Assembly: GCA_008360955.1 (NCBI GenBank)
Contig: LUCM01008331.1
Location: 402,535 to 466,534, forward strand
DNA length: 64,000 nucleotides
Direction of reading: 5' to 3'
Source of the DNA: Fasciolopsis buskii
Lineage: Eukaryota > Platyhelminthes > Trematoda > Plagiorchiida > Fasciolidae
Under the pieces are notes generated by a model. It worked only from the letters and a program-made list of their open reading frames with translations. It was not told the origin of the DNA and did no database searches. Made by a program: the position numbers and the translations under genes. Below are positions 1-13,500 of the stretch, in pieces. Position 1 is the first letter of the stretch, and each line of letters begins with the position of its first letter.

Positions 1-229
1 TTTTTGATTGCGCACATGCACTGTTAACGAAATGGAAGTGTTCGCAATATTTCAGCAGTTGTCGAATCAGTCGATCTGCTTCCTGTCGCGGAATTGTAAT
101 CAAGGTACACTGTATGAGATTTCTTCTTTCCAGATGGGAAGCAAGAGTTTGCCGACAGTAGGTGACGGCTAGGCGACATGAATTTGTTCTCAAAAGCAAC
201 CAACTAGTGCATGATTTCTTGCAAATCAG
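1..229 (-). CDS. FN3 exon 15, cut by the window edge (rest of FN3 domain 10)
   Basis: After a CATCGTTTCAG acceptor the minus strand is open at phase 0, the phase required by the exon before it, for 76 codons to the window edge. The product continues an FN3 domain: RLAVTYCRQTL fits a C strand, NLIQCTLITIP an E strand, and CEHFHFVNSACAQS an F strand. Seven Cys occur in 76 residues, far above the other exons. The 197-base intron before it is the shortest in the gene. The exon continues to the left of the window. Confidence 0.7.
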   Translation of the reverse strand, partial: MICKKSCTSWLLLRTNSCRLAVTYCRQTLASHLERRNLIQCTLITIPRQEADRLIRQLLKYCEHFHFVNSACAQSK

Positions 230-426
230 CTGAAACGATGCCATTTTCGAGGCTATTATTTTTCTTAATATCAGCTTTTAATTCGTATTTACTCCTTCCA
301 GGAAGCAGTATTACAGACATAGTATGTATACTTCTAACCAGCCGAAACATTCAACTTCTTTGATAATGCCTTCCAAGATGAGGGGATAATTCAATGGTGG
401 TTTGTCGCACCAACTGAAAACCTTAC

Positions 427-667
427 CCTCCATTGGACTGCTATTGTCTGACACGTGGATGAGCCTGGATTGTCCGAGATTGTTTCGCCATACAGCTTGC
501 GAAGTCTGTTCTGATCCACCTCACGGACGGAGACGGACACGTTTGACGGAGCTTCGCACGGATTGGCGGGCTCAGTGAACATCACAGCGGATGGTTGACT
601 GTATGGACTGGACCCGGCATCTGTTCGCGCGGCCAATCGGAACACGTAGGCAGAGAACGGCGTCAGC
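427..667 (-). CDS. FN3 exon 14 (end of FN3 domain 9, start of domain 10)
   Basis: A 241-base exon with a CCACCCGACAG acceptor and a GTAAGG donor. It carries LTPFSAYVFRLAARTDAG, a near-consensus FN3 F strand, then SSPYSQPSAVMFTEPANP, the G strand and linker. Domain 10 begins with APSNVSVSV (NVS sequon), a basic loop, and TIAVQWR, the B strand with Trp. It ends at phase 0. The loop between A and B strands of domain 10 (about 25 residues, VREVDQNRLRKLYGETISDN) is unusually long. Confidence 0.9.
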
Positions 668-3600
668 CTGTCGGGTGGAGATCCAGTGTACAAATACGTT
701 ATTATTACGATTATATTGGAACCGGCCGGGCATTTCTAATTGTGTAAAAGTTTGAATAGATGCTATTCGTTAACGTGGATAAATTCAAAAGCTTAATGAT
801 TAGTCCGGGTCTTGTCTCGGTTTTGAATGGGTCCGTTGAATCAAATGCGTATATCCTAACGGAGTCTCCTTGTATGGACACGTCATAGGTTAACTGTCAT
901 GTCTACTCTTCTTCCTCAGGAATGTGCACTCTTTTCCCATAAAACGATGTTAACCGAGAACGGACAAAGTGCTATTCACAGATGGGTGTATTAATTAACC
1001 GAATAACAAATATCGAATGGACATGTACCAAATTTATCGTCCAAGCAGCACAAGATTTGTACAAATTGCTTTCTCCTCCTTGAAAAAATGTTTTTACATT
1101 TTTGTAGCCAAGAGTGGTAGCAAAAAAAGGCCACTTACTAAAAAAATTAAATCAACACTTCAAAATTTGATCGCAAAAATGTATCCCTGATAAAATTTAT
1201 ATTTAAATCAGTGGTGTAATCGGATTCGTGCACCTACCGGGTAGATTCTGCATTGAACTGCTCGCTGTGAGAAAAAGACTAAAACTCAAAAGAACCGGTT
1301 TTTTCTCTGTACTTTGTAAGCGTTTTTACTCCTGATCGCCGTTCCGATGAAGTTATTCTAGTCGCCCACTATCTCTACTCTTCATTAATTTCAGCAGTTC
1401 GATTGAACAGTTTTCATCGTCCGAAGATCTACGTAGTGACTAAGTGTCTCAGATTTGGTCAGCATGCATTTAGGGCGAGGTTGGAATAGAAAGGCATGAG
1501 TGATCACGGTGAAGCGGACAGAAAAACAGAGGTTAGAGAAAGTGTAAAGCTACCGTGTATTCTTTGACACAACATGCAAAAAGGGACTTCTGCAACCGCT
1601 AGTGCAAATGTGAACAGGGTTTTAACGTTCTTCATAAGTCTAATGGCAAATACACGGATGAAGCCGCCAAAAACGACAATCGGTTTTTTGCCCCTTGCCG
1701 CTAATAATCGACATTGGAAAAATTGGCCATCTGACAGTTTACGAAAGTCTTCAATGCAGCCGTGTTTACAATCGACCACATTTCGCCTGTGACAGGCGTA
1801 ACCTATGAATGCAGCTAACCTTACTTAACACAAATTGAATCCTTGGGGCAAGAAGTGATTGAAAGCAAGTAGGAAATTCAGTCAAGTGTTTACGGAAGCC
1901 TAATGAATTCACCATGAGAGTCATGTCAAGCAACATCCTTTGGAAATGCTGAGTAGTCACAGTCAAGTTTCATCGAGGGCGGCTGACGATCGTCTCGCTG
2001 CTTCGTCGAGAGAGGATAACGAGCCACTTGGGTCACGACTGTTCATTTCGTGGAAAGTTCTTGAAATTCGCTGATACATGTTCTGTCTCTAGACGCCAGC
2101 AGTAATCACTGCGCGTTAGATTCGAAGTCTTCACGAACAAGGCGGCTGGCAGTCACGCATGTACGCAAAGAGGAACGATGTCTTGATTAAATCTGCCCTC
2201 AAATTTCTAAACCACTCAACTCGGATCACATGCATTGGATTCATTTCATACTGAGCTGTCGACATTTAAAGTTATGTTTCCCACTTTTTTCTGGCTTTTA
2301 TAATCCCCCGGGCTGTTTTTGGAACGTAACACGTGACAGAATGGCCGAGATTTTGTTACCGTGTTCATAGAATGTGACTAAACTATGGATTGGTTAAAAT
2401 CGATGTGTACGTAAATTTGCCGCAAAGTAAAATACTTGATGTGAAATCAGATAAACAAGACAGACAGTTTATTTGTACAAACATACACATAGGCCCCCAG
2501 TTTGCGGTCAAATTCAGAATTCGTCTTTGAAATAATGGTTGTATTTCTTCAACTTTTCACTTCCTCAAACAGCATTTGACGGGCCCAGCGTGGTAACTGC
2601 GTGGCCAGAGTCAGGACGGGCGGAAATACACGGATTTGATTCCGTTTCAAGGTGCAGGTTTTTATAGGAAAAATAGAAGCATGAATAGTCTATAACTAAT
2701 TGCTTATAGGTTTCATCCGATGACCAAAAAGTCGCCAAGTTATTAAACGATTTTATGAGAAACAATTAAATTTGAAATTTTGATAATGACTTACGTAACT
2801 ACACAACCTGAGAACGCGAGATAAGCAAGGACATTTTGCCCAAAACAAAACGTTTCGGCTTTTATCTAGGCCTCATGTGACAGGGAATAAAAGCATGGGT
2901 TTATGGTTAGCCAAATGGTCAGATTACTTGTAGAAATGAGTTGGAAAAGTTTACGAAACCTTCCTCCGCCCCATTCAAATAATTGCTCTTCTAAAAGGTT
3001 ATTAGCTTCGCAGACCTTTATCAATTATTACCTCGAATGGAACTACTTGATATCTTGACACTGTTTGCAATACACCTCAGTGTGACGTTTTTCAAAATTG
3101 TGGGAGACTACGGATATTTTTTCGCTGGATTATTCTAACAATTTCTGTCACTTCGTCTAAAATAAGGAAAACAGTACAGTTCAAGAAGGGAACGAGTTAC
3201 CCTAAAATCTTAGTAACATTTGAGGTTTTGAAAAAATGTCAAAGTGTCCTAACTTATCGTGAAAGCGTAATCAGGCAGCTGTCTTCAAGTTTCGTTGACA
3301 CCAACCAGTTAACTCTCGCATACGATCACACAGGTTACTCAAAATGAAGAGCTCAGCCTTTGGCCATTGATACACCCACTGCACAGATTTGTGTCACTTC
3401 AAATTTTTTGTGAATTGATGGACGGTTGATAAGTGTCTATCGATGAAATGTAATTTTTTACTCCCGCCATGATGTGATTCTGTGTACGACTCAGAAAAAC
3501 TATTCACGCTATGAATTTCAATCTCGGCAGACGTGTTCAACTCACAGCTGCCGCTAAAATAACACAGACTCATACCAAATAGTACATCCCTCATCCGATT

Positions 3601-4163
3601 GCACTTGTTTGAGTCAATGACTGATGCAAGCCGAGACCAGTACCTAAAACCAACCTACTTTCACATGAGCTAATTTCAGATTCCATCAAGATTAATCGCC
3701 GTCAATCGTGTCCACACGCTCATGTGAGTCTCTGATTGGTCAACGCGCGTCAGGCAACTAGCACAAAATTTGACATGTACTGGTCTAACATCCATGCAAT
3801 ATGCTATATGATGTACAGGATAGGAATAAGCATGACAGTTGATCACATTCCTCCTGAGCGCACAGTTCAATCCCTGATCTTGACAAGTGTCTGAACTGAC
3901 TGATTGCTGCGCTCGCAATTTCGGTTATCGCGGCTTTCACGGGTTTCTTTTAGAACCAAAGGTACCACTAGCCTGACCATCCTCTCAATCTGTCAAAGAA
4001 CGACGGCGTCTTCCTTGTTCTAACTTTGTATGAATTGCTATAGTTTAGTGCAACAGTGGAACGCGTGGTTTCTCGGAAACAAAGCAGAAGTCAGATATAC
4101 ATTCACTGTAGCTATTGGGCAGATGAGTTTCGAATTTCTGATCCACAGTTGAACGGAACTCAC
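668..4163. other. Intron between FN3 exons 13 and 14
   Basis: About 3.5 kb of AT-rich sequence with only short chance open frames on both strands. I see no repeat with a recognisable hallmark, no RNA gene and no splice-flanked coding piece in it. Confidence 0.7.
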
Positions 4164-4585
4164 CCGAGGACAGGAAAATCCGCTTCGTGTCCCAACTGTG
4201 GTGATGGTTCATACGACACCCAGTCGGATCGACGGAAATCCTGCGGTCCAACGGTGTCGGCTAGTTCACGCAGTGTGATCAGATCGGCCAGGGTGGTGAA
4301 CTGACTAAGTCGAACATATTGTAGGCTGTAGTTCCTCACTGGCGCCGTATAACTCTGAACCGTAGTGGAATTTCTCCATGGTCGGCCATCAACCGGCTCA
4401 AGTGAACTGGGATACTTCGGCCAGGCGATTCGAATCCAGCCACGATTGCAAGAATGGGGAATGTTTAACACAGATAGCCGGGAAAGATCCTCGTCATTGT
4501 CCAGCTTCCTTCGTTTTAGCCACTGATTTGGTGGTATGGGCATTCGGTACGGTTTGACCCAATGTTCAACGGGAATTATATGGAC
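4164..4585 (-). CDS. FN3 exon 13 (FN3 domain 9, first part)
   Basis: A 422-base exon, CTTTCGTAG acceptor and GTGAGT donor. It starts at phase 0 with VHIIPVEHWVKPYRMPIPP and includes NRGWIRIAWPKYPSS, the B strand with its Trp, and VRNYSLQYVRLSQ, the C strand. Sequons NST and NYS are present. It ends in FPVLG with two bases left over; joined to the next exon this reads VLG then LTPFSAYVF, an uninterrupted FN3 E-F hairpin. That junction is the clearest proof of the splicing model. Confidence 0.92.
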
Positions 4586-7149
4586 CTACGAAAGTAATGG
4601 ATCGGCAGAGTTGGTTGCACTGCAATCCTACTATCGATCAGGTGAGCAGTAGTACGTCAGATCGAGCAACAGTAAAATTATATATCGATCCAAATCCAAA
4701 TGTCTGAATCCTTATCGATGTCGAAACACCGGAACTGCACACACCTGAATTGATCAAACGGAAGAGTCTATTCAAAAGACGCTATCAAGCTTACAACACG
4801 AGGCAATTTATAACCTCTTCTTCTGTTTTCTGTGGAACCTCTCCAGGTTTGCATTTGTTAGTAGGAGTTTTGTTTGTCTCCAACTGTCGGCTAATTTAAC
4901 TGATTGTACTGGATGTTTTTTTGAAAAAAGCCGTTCAAATTTACCGTCTTTATTTTTGTTTTCACATGCAATTGTTGGGTATCTAAGATGCAAGTATGGC
5001 TGCTGGCTATTTTGTCTCCTAATAAGTGTAAATTTCCCGCGATATAGTTCGGCAGCCACTGAAGAGTCGCTTCGTGGATCCGACAAACCAATTCGAGAGA
5101 CAAGGAGTCTACATTTCCGGAGGTTCATGTTTCGTAAACATAATACAATCATCTCAGTAGTGGTAGGTAAAACGTGGGTTTCAACTGCCCGAGAGTGGTA
5201 ACTGACCGGTGGGCGTGGAAGAGACAAACAACGTGCCCCACCCCTAAGTCCATACCATTAAACAGTCATTAAAAGCTCCGAACGCGGACTGTCAGGGAAC
5301 CTCAAAAAATTCTTATTAAACCCAACACGATAAGCTCTGACTAACAGAAGTATGCCTATCCATCGAAACAAATTACCTTCCAACACCGCAGAACGATTGC
5401 AAATTGTCATTTTCCAGTACAATTACTGGTGAAGTTGGGGTTCAGAATCTTTCAAAAGTTAAAAGATCAATTCACATAGTTAACGGTGGCCAAAGCGTAG
5501 AAGAATAGTGGAACAAAAAAGCAGAATCGAAGTTATTGGTCTGTGGCGGACGATCTCGGCGCCGCATTGATCAAAACACCATTGTGTGAATTTCGAACAT
5601 TTGTAATCACAAGTTTGGTTCACATCAGAATTTCACGATTAAAGTTCAAATTTGGGAATTTGATGATATGGGACATGATCATATTCGCTGAGATGACCGG
5701 TCCCTAAAGTCAGCCGTCCGTGAAGAGAAATGTACGCACATTTTTCGATGGAGCAATATACGATCGGTTTTATCGTAAGCCAACGCGAACCATCCTAGCA
5801 ATCTCTGGTGTAACAATGAAAGAGGTAACCGCATGTGCAGGTCGCTTTCTTCGAGGTGGAAGGTACTGTGTTACAGTTCGGAGCCCAGTCTCGATTCGAA
5901 GCAAATATTATCGGAACGGTATTTATCTAATACTTTGCACAAACACAAGCACATCAAACAGTGGTTAATGACTAGTGATAACTCTCTTACAGACATTTTC
6001 AAATATGGTCGCCCAATGTCAAAGTTCGTTACTGGGTTGCGCGGAATTCGGATATTATAAACTACCCATGACAACGCACCAGGCAATCCCTTAATCACAA
6101 ACGTACTCTACTGCTTTGTCTGACTGCATACGAAAGGTCAGAAAACACATACCAAAAGAAGTCATTGGGTTAGATAACAAAGGGACTAGCTGAGAAAGTG
6201 TCTTAGAACTCGACAGCCGGCATAAAATGCAGAATAGACCAGTAGAAATAGTAACTGGATAGTCTACAAGGCCCAAAGTGTTATCCGCTGGCTCTGGGGT
6301 CGGACGAATACGGCCAGTTTTAACACAAGAAACTCCTTTGTGTTATTAGGAGCCTGAATGGATGATTAGAGCATTCAGAAATAATACTGTGATTCTCGGG
6401 ACATTTTCAACGAAGCCCAGAAAATGCTGACTTGTAGAAAGAGAACAAAACACCCCAGAATATGGAAAGGTGTGGGATACGCATTACCGACAACTTGAAA
6501 ATACCATGAAACCCTAATGGGCTTCCCGAGAAGCTTCACGTTCCGTTCGTAGGACAACGTATGAATGAGGAAATCAGTCTTATTGGAACGCGTATGCACA
6601 AAAGACTAAGTAAGTTTAATGTAAATCGGAAAACAAAACTAACAGGGCAATTTGTGAATTCTGTCCGGTTGAAGTATACTTGTAATACGATTTGTTAGTT
6701 TGGTGTACACGGCAGAAAAGTCATGAGAATCGAATAACCCAGTTTCATTTTGTTTATTCAATGGGCATTCGCAACTACTAGTCACATGAAATGACTGGGT
6801 CACAATAATTTGGTGCGCAAAATAGAACAAAGTCCAACTTACGTCTACAGTGCAATAGAACCAGGTGCAATTCTAAGATCTGAAGAAAATGTTGCATGGG
6901 AACTTTGGTTTAGAACAACGGAAAAGACAATCATTCGCACGTGCTCTGTGACTTCGACAAGCCCAACAGTAATTTTTCTAGACTGCAAATAACCAGACAC
7001 TGATTTTACGCTCGTCTTCTCTCGTCTGTTGATGTCTGCCCCGGTCTGACAGGAAACTTGAAATGTGTGACAAAAACGGTAATCTCAGGTTGTCAAGTGA
7101 CAAAAGCCAACTGGAAGAGCAATTAAAAGGAGGGTAAGGTTTTTGCACG

Positions 7150-7173
7150 CACACACACACACACACACACACA
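7150..7173. repeat. (CA)n microsatellite
   Basis: Twelve tandem CA units, with a related CACG just before. Simple repeat inside an intron. Confidence 0.95.
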
Positions 7174-10041
7174 GACATTCGACATTTTTGGACACGTCAA
7201 AGATGAAAAAATATTTGTCCTATAAGAGTTTAAAATTTTTATCTAAGAACTGAAATTAAGTCAAATGCAAGAATTATTGTCGATCCCGTCAGTCAGAATG
7301 GAAGTCCACATTTTGCTACGCAGTTATCACCAACGGATTGTGACGGCAACCTACCACGAGTGAAAAATCGCCGTCACTCATGCAGAACAGTCCGTGCATC
7401 CTAACACTGGGCTCAATAAAACAACGAGTAGAGAATGGAACTAGGATTAGTCAAATATCTTGGCTAGTGCATACGGAAACGAACTAATCGGTACAAAATA
7501 TTGAGGATGAACAGCACTTCCGAACCGCTGGAACCCTTGGATCTACAGAGATGCAGTGAAAGAACACAAAAGAATTCTCTTAGGCTGAAGAATACTGAAG
7601 TTCCAATGTTTTCCGAAAGACTGAGTTTCCGTGATTTGAAAATCACCCATCGTTTGTACCTCGGCAAGGTAGTTCTCATAAGCAGCTTGACGATGTCAAC
7701 TTGACTGGGTGTCAAATCCTGCAAACCAAAATGCCATATTTATTAGTTGGTAGTGTTTGGAAAAAGTACACTTGACGGAAGAAGTCAATGTCGTTGCTCA
7801 CTCGTTTTATGCCACTTTCCTTAGTATTTTTTGTAATCGACATGTTTATTGTGCCAAATGGAAAAGTATTTCCTACACGACGTACATTCTTTGCTTGCCA
7901 ATTAACTGTCCCAGTCCGCTACAATTTACCATCCAACGGAATCACCTCTGCCTTGATGATCTCTTTCGAACATTCATTTTTGACCTATCAAGACGTGTGA
8001 TTTGTCCAAACATCCGAACTGCCTGAAGTCTTAATACTAACCTCAATTAAATTTCCGCGGCCATTTTGAAATCAGCCTGTATGTATCAGTCGAACGTTGG
8101 TTTGATTCGTCGCTAGTCAACATTTCTGATTAGTCACGGTTGACTTTGAGCTTTGCGGAAACATTACATCCTGTGTTCTCTTATATTATACACTGGCCCC
8201 GATGTGAATCTACTTGGAACTGCATCCGTTCACTGAACGGTCAATGTTGAATTTAGTTAAAATTCTTTGCTTCGTTTTCAACGGAATCACAAGTCAACCA
8301 AACTTGAGCCCAGTGTGATCATTTAAGTCTCGGTATTCTCGTACACGTATTTGAATTGTCAGCTGCTTGGTAGAAGATAAGTTTTCATATCGACCAATTA
8401 TGTTCTGCTGACACCGCCAGAACCAAAATATTCGCACGAAAAGAATTTCGTTTTCTGACAAAATAATCTGCTCACTAAACCTAAATTATTCGAACTTTAG
8501 CTGGAATTATTTAACACCTTAATCAGTAGAAGAATGCCAATATGCAATTTAAACCGATCAACGTACGTTCGAAAAGTGTAACAATCAATTATAACGTATT
8601 GCAATTCGAACCAACACGGGTATTTTTCACAAACATTGAATGGGAGGAATTCGCTCGGCAGTGAAACTCTTCTGCCTGTAGGATGAATACCACATTCTGT
8701 AGAAATGACTGACACTTCGCGGGCGCCTAACTATATCAGTTTCTTTAACCAGACTGAGGCGTCAATCACTTTTCACTCGCCACACGACTCCTCCTGTGCA
8801 CACTAGTAGATCGTGGCACACAAATACGAGGGGTCGTGAACACAACATCAAGCATGCATACGAGCGTCATTTGTTCCGAAACGGAAACCTTCTCGTTAAT
8901 AATCCCAGTCAAATAGGAGACAATAAAGTAGAACGTGAATTTTTTCCAACCTCGATCTCGCACTTTCATCAAAAAACACTTGAAACGACATACTGGACTG
9001 CCCACTGGCAATTTATCACACATGGATCTGTCGCACTGGAAATCGCCAGTCGTTCTGACAGTTGCAGAAGAGAAAGGGAATTCTTCATTTGGAAGCTGCT
9101 GCATGTCGTCACGCCTGGGTGATCCTAACACTGGGTGGACAAATTCGCGAAAGCAGAGAGACAGTGCAACTGGACAGGACTTAAAGTATCCCCAAAGAAG
9201 AGACACAACAAAGACCAAGTTTACAGCGTGGCGTGTGACCGGTTTTCGTGATCGGCTTCCAAGCAGCCAGTGATACGTCGTAGAAAAAGGTAAATGGAAA
9301 AAGAGATCAAGTATTTAGTACACTTTCCGTCTTTTTGGAGTTGTTTATCGATGAGGCTGACGGAGTACCTTAAATTTTCCACTTATTTAACAAACCCATA
9401 ATCAGCGTTGACTCCGGTCAAGCAGCTTGAAATTATTTCGGAAATTTAGGGTACATTTGAATGTCCAGTTAAAAAGCGATCAGGCAGAAACGTGTTTATT
9501 CAAAGTAAGCAATCCTAAATGTAATTTCACTCTTAGCTAAAATTATTTTAAAGAGTGAATATGCATGGTTATTCATGACCATTTTGCAGAACTTTATTAT
9601 TTCGACCAAACACTCGATTGCAGCATTGTCTTCAGAAATGGTGTCAATGACATTTGAAAGGTCAGCCAATAGCCACGTCAATGGGCAAATTTATTTTATT
9701 GACAAATCCACATCACTGCGACCTTATTGTGACGTGAAGCTGTGGGAAGATTAAAACCATTAGCAACTATTTCTGGCGCTTTGGACAAATCCAAAATAGG
9801 AAATCAGTATGAAATGGAGTTCGCTTGCAGGGAGTCTATATTTGATGCAAGGGGCCATATTTGTTACATGAGAACTGCTTGAAAGTGGAATATTTTTAAT
9901 TCTAAACTCTGCTGGAAAGCTGAAGGGTTTTGCAATTTCATAACCACCGTATTCCGTCTTTGTGACTTTGCAGATTATCTGTTAGCTTTGAAATTCAATA
10001 AGAAATCCACCTGTAGACCAGAAATGCAAGAACAAAAAAAA

Positions 10042-10663
10042 NNNNNNNNNNNNNNNNNNNNNNNNNNNNNNNNNNNNNNNNNNNNNNNNNNNNNNNNNNN
10101 NNNNNNNNNNNNNNNNNNNNNNNNNNNNNNNNNNNNNNNNNNNNNNNNNNNNNNNNNNNNNNNNNNNNNNNNNNNNNNNNNNNNNNNNNNNNNNNNNNNN
10201 NNNNNNNNNNNNNNNNNNNNNNNNNNNNNNNNNNNNNNNNNNNNNNNNNNNNNNNNNNNNNNNNNNNNNNNNNNNNNNNNNNNNNNNNNNNNNNNNNNNN
10301 NNNNNNNNNNNNNNNNNNNNNNNNNNNNNNNNNNNNNNNNNNNNNNNNNNNNNNNNNNNNNNNNNNNNNNNNNNNNNNNNNNNNNNNNNNNNNNNNNNNN
10401 NNNNNNNNNNNNNNNNNNNNNNNNNNNNNNNNNNNNNNNNNNNNNNNNNNNNNNNNNNNNNNNNNNNNNNNNNNNNNNNNNNNNNNNNNNNNNNNNNNNN
10501 NNNNNNNNNNNNNNNNNNNNNNNNNNNNNNNNNNNNNNNNNNNNNNNNNNNNNNNNNNNNNNNNNNNNNNNNNNNNNNNNNNNNNNNNNNNNNNNNNNNN
10601 NNNNNNNNNNNNNNNNNNNNNNNNNNNNNNNNNNNNNNNNNNNNNNNNNNNNNNNNNNNNNNN
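10042..10663. other. Assembly gap (622 N)
   Basis: A run of 622 undetermined bases next to a poly-A stretch on the left. It marks a scaffold join; sequence to its right (10664-10760) is more C-rich than the surrounding intron. Frames reported across it are meaningless. Confidence 0.99.
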
Positions 10664-10810
10664 TTTGTGGTTGCGCTTCAACTCCCTTGGCCCACCCCCG
10701 TCCCAATACAAACCCTAGACAACAAAACAATTGACACCACAAATCCCTTCCCCACCCATATCTGTAAATGACTAATCCAATCCTTTCTTTAGTGAAAATA
10801 TTTTTTCAAG

Positions 10811-10825
10811 ATATATATATATATA
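10811..10825. repeat. (AT)n microsatellite
   Basis: Short alternating AT run of about 15 bases in the intron just right of the gap. Confidence 0.85.
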
Positions 10826-11072
10826 GTGATGTAATGGTATGAGTACGAATCACTGAAGACGAGCTTGTTCGCCAACTTATGTTTTCTCAAATGCAAGAAC
10901 AAACTCCATCGATTGAACACTTTATGAGGAGTCTAACTAAATCCTTTATTCGTCAATTATTCCACACATCTATGGAATAATCGAAATTGAACAATTTTAC
11001 GGAAACAATGAAAGTACTGGCTTTGTACTATTATCCGAAACACTCTCCCGGTCTTTTAACATTCAGACTTAC

Positions 11073-11419
11073 CGTAACCGCGTTTCCGTATTTACATCTG
11101 TCCGAATCGACCGATGGACTGGAAGAGTTCTCAAACACAAATTTGTATGTGCTTCCCACGATCAATCCGTCCACGGATATGAGGAATTCCGCTTCGCTGC
11201 CAGGAATCAATGACTGAGGCCATGTGATCAGTCGCCTGGAGGACGAGCCAGTAGACAGCTGCGTAACGGGATCGATTTGGTGCCAGCGGAGAGTAACGCT
11301 CTGTTTGATCCGTTGTGTTCTTTCTAACGGGGGCAATCGCCAGGCTAGAAGAGCTCGGCCTACTGTACGATTACCCTGTTCTTCCTTGTGCAATGTAACC
11401 GACCTGAGTGATATAAATC
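11073..11419 (-). CDS. FN3 exon 12 (FN3 domain 8)
   Basis: A 347-base exon with a CCCGTCGTAG acceptor and a GTAAGT donor carries nearly all of one FN3 domain. ISLRSVTLHKEEQ is the A strand, GRALLAWRLPP the B strand with Trp and the Pro-Pro turn, QSVTLRWHQI the C strand, ISVDGLIVGSTYKFVFENSS the E-F strands. Sequons NRT and NSS are present. It begins with two bases of the shared Gly codon and ends at phase 0 after NAVT. Plus-strand open frames across it are shadows. Confidence 0.9.
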
Positions 11420-13169
11420 CTACGACGGGAATGACAAAATAAAGAAACCATTTATCAGCATGCCACAAAAGATTAGCTCCAAAGCGTGACTGGCCGCACT
11501 GCTGAGTTGAGATGCAAAGTAAAAAAGCACTGGGAAAACGAGTTATTTGACTTATTGTTATTGCAGCGGGCATTAAAAGTGGGCCTGTTCATGGATGCGT
11601 GTAATCTCATCTGCATCCTTCTGCGGCACTCCGCGACAGAACAAGGCTGCATGTTCGTAACAGACGCTCACAAGTCCCAGTTAGCTAAAAGCAACCAACA
11701 ACCGACCACCCACCATAAGGGCCCAAAGGCCGAGGAACATCTAGGACAGCCCTTCTTCCAGTTCACTTTTGTTAAATATCCATCGCTAGAAGCATCTCAT
11801 CGCAAAGATCGACTTAAATTCTCTCGTCCAGAAGTATGTTGAGTTTTGAACCGATAGCTGAAAATAATGAAGCTGAGCAGCCTTTTTTCCTTGCTGTACA
11901 ACTTAGCCGATGTTCTGGCCGGGATCTTTAGCTTCAGCTTGAAATTTGACGGTGATTAAAGCAGCATTTGGTCCACTTTCTTGAAGGGATGATATTGTAG
12001 ACACATTTAACAATTAGAAGTTGGATCGGAAGAAGAACTCACAGTGTTCCATTGCCTTTGGACCTTCATGATGTGTGGGGCAGTCGCTAGTTGCTATCTG
12101 CTAATTGAGACAAGTGAGCGTTTGTCATGCACATGTGGTCATTCTCTGCCAAGCGGAATCGAACAGAATTAACATCAGCTGAACTGTGACCGGGAGTCCA
12201 ACAGAAATCGGTAGGTCAAACATATTCACCTATCCTCGTTAAGCATTCTAACATATCCTCCCACTGTTACCCCAGTTTATGAAATGAGTACTCCGCTAGT
12301 AAGATGCAATTTCCTCTAATTTCTGAGGATGTGAATAAAATGAGAAACCAGATTAAAATATAATCTTCAAAGCCGACTATGTTTTCATTAGTAAATTAAT
12401 TAGACCGTACTCACGAAAATGCTCTGTCGCATGGTATTTTGGAGAATAACGTTCTTGGTGAGAACAGCATGGGTAAAACCAATGCCGGATGATATGATTT
12501 AAGTGAATTCTTCCTAGCAAAGGCTTTTCCACCTACCCCTGGCTTTCTTCATCTGACGATTCTATGAGTGCTGTGACTACAGTTACTCATGTTCATCAGT
12601 AAATAAGCGCTAGAAGGTTGTCGTTCTTTACTAAGTTTCGCTATGACTGACCGCGTCTGAATCTGGTTGGAACTGACAGTACATTAAGGTAGCTTTGGTC
12701 AGCTTTACGCTGTCAAACTACCGTTGCCGCAAGCCAGGATAAGTGAGACGAAAAAACTCATGTCTGACCGTGGGCGGTTCCGAGCCCAAATTTCAGTTGC
12801 CCAGGCGGAAAAATTTCAGGCTTGGTCCTTAAGTTTATTAGCCGTTCGCGTATACTTGGCGCGAGCTCGATTGAAAGAGATTTTCCGAATAAACACGGAC
12901 TATTTCCGTGCGTGTGTGCGCGCACGCTAAACGATCGAATTTCTTCCCCAGTTGCAATCAACAGGTAAATTGGAGTGATCTCTATTTTTGCCTGTCCATC
13001 ATCCGCGCAATAGGCATCCGGCGAGTAAAAAGCGGAATATCGCGTGATGGACAATTCTTATCCTGTTTCCAGAGGACACTGGCCATAAACAGGGGTGATT
13101 TATTTCCATTCCGAATTTATCATTATTAGAATAGTTTTTTATTAGATGTAATGCCAAACTACTGCTCAC
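11420..13169. other. Intron between FN3 exons 11 and 12
   Basis: About 1.75 kb. A plus-strand frame of 118 codons (11486-11842) crosses a slightly GC-richer patch, but it has no recognisable domain. Nothing else stands out. Confidence 0.65.
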
Positions 13170-13500
13170 CCTGGAAACGATGATCGTTTGGGGCAAACTG
13201 AGCAAGCACCTCTTCGCTTCGTGGTCCATCCCCACGTAGATTGGTCAGTTGAATGTGCACACGAAATTCATCATACTGCCCACATGGTTTCCACGTTGTC
13301 GGATAGTTCATCAAGCGAATCCATGCGCTCAGTGATAGCCTAAGCGATCGACGCCGATCCACAACTGAATGGAGTGTGGCAGTGGAGATCGTGGCCAGTC
13401 TTGGATCGTTCACATGAATTAGCCAAGCGTGTTCCACTTTAGGTATGCTTCCACGGGCCAATACATTCTCGTTCTCCCGTTGTACGTGAGTCACAACAAT
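13170..13500 (-). CDS. FN3 exon 11 (rest of FN3 domain 7)
   Basis: A 331-base exon, CTTTGTAG acceptor and GTGAGC donor. It starts at phase 0 with the C strand IVVTHVQREN and runs to YDEFRVHIQLTNLRGDGP, a clear F strand and F-G turn, then SEEVLAQFAPNDHRFQ. The single leftover G makes a Gly codon with the next exon. Between C and F there is an Arg- and Ser-rich stretch (VVDRRRSLRLSLSAWIRL) longer than a standard FN3 loop. Confidence 0.9.

Larger units (their letters stand above)
4586..11072. other. Intron between FN3 exons 12 and 13 (contains assembly gap)
   Basis: About 6.5 kb. It holds a (CA)n microsatellite at 7150-7173, the run of N at 10042-10663 and a short (AT)n at 10811-10825. Open frames at 4808-5227 (minus, 139 codons) and 8766-9218 (minus, 150 codons) are the longest non-exonic ones; neither shows a family signature or splice sites. 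A skipped exon inside the gap cannot be excluded, but exon phases on either side already match. Confidence 0.7.

Noticed and set aside
8766..9218. 150-codon minus-strand frame as a gene
   Set aside because: No domain or splice context; a 14-base match (ATCCTAACACTGGG) to 7398-7411 hints at a shared repeat but is too short to support a call.
9975..10742. Long open frames across the run of N
   Set aside because: They are artefacts of undetermined bases in the assembly gap.
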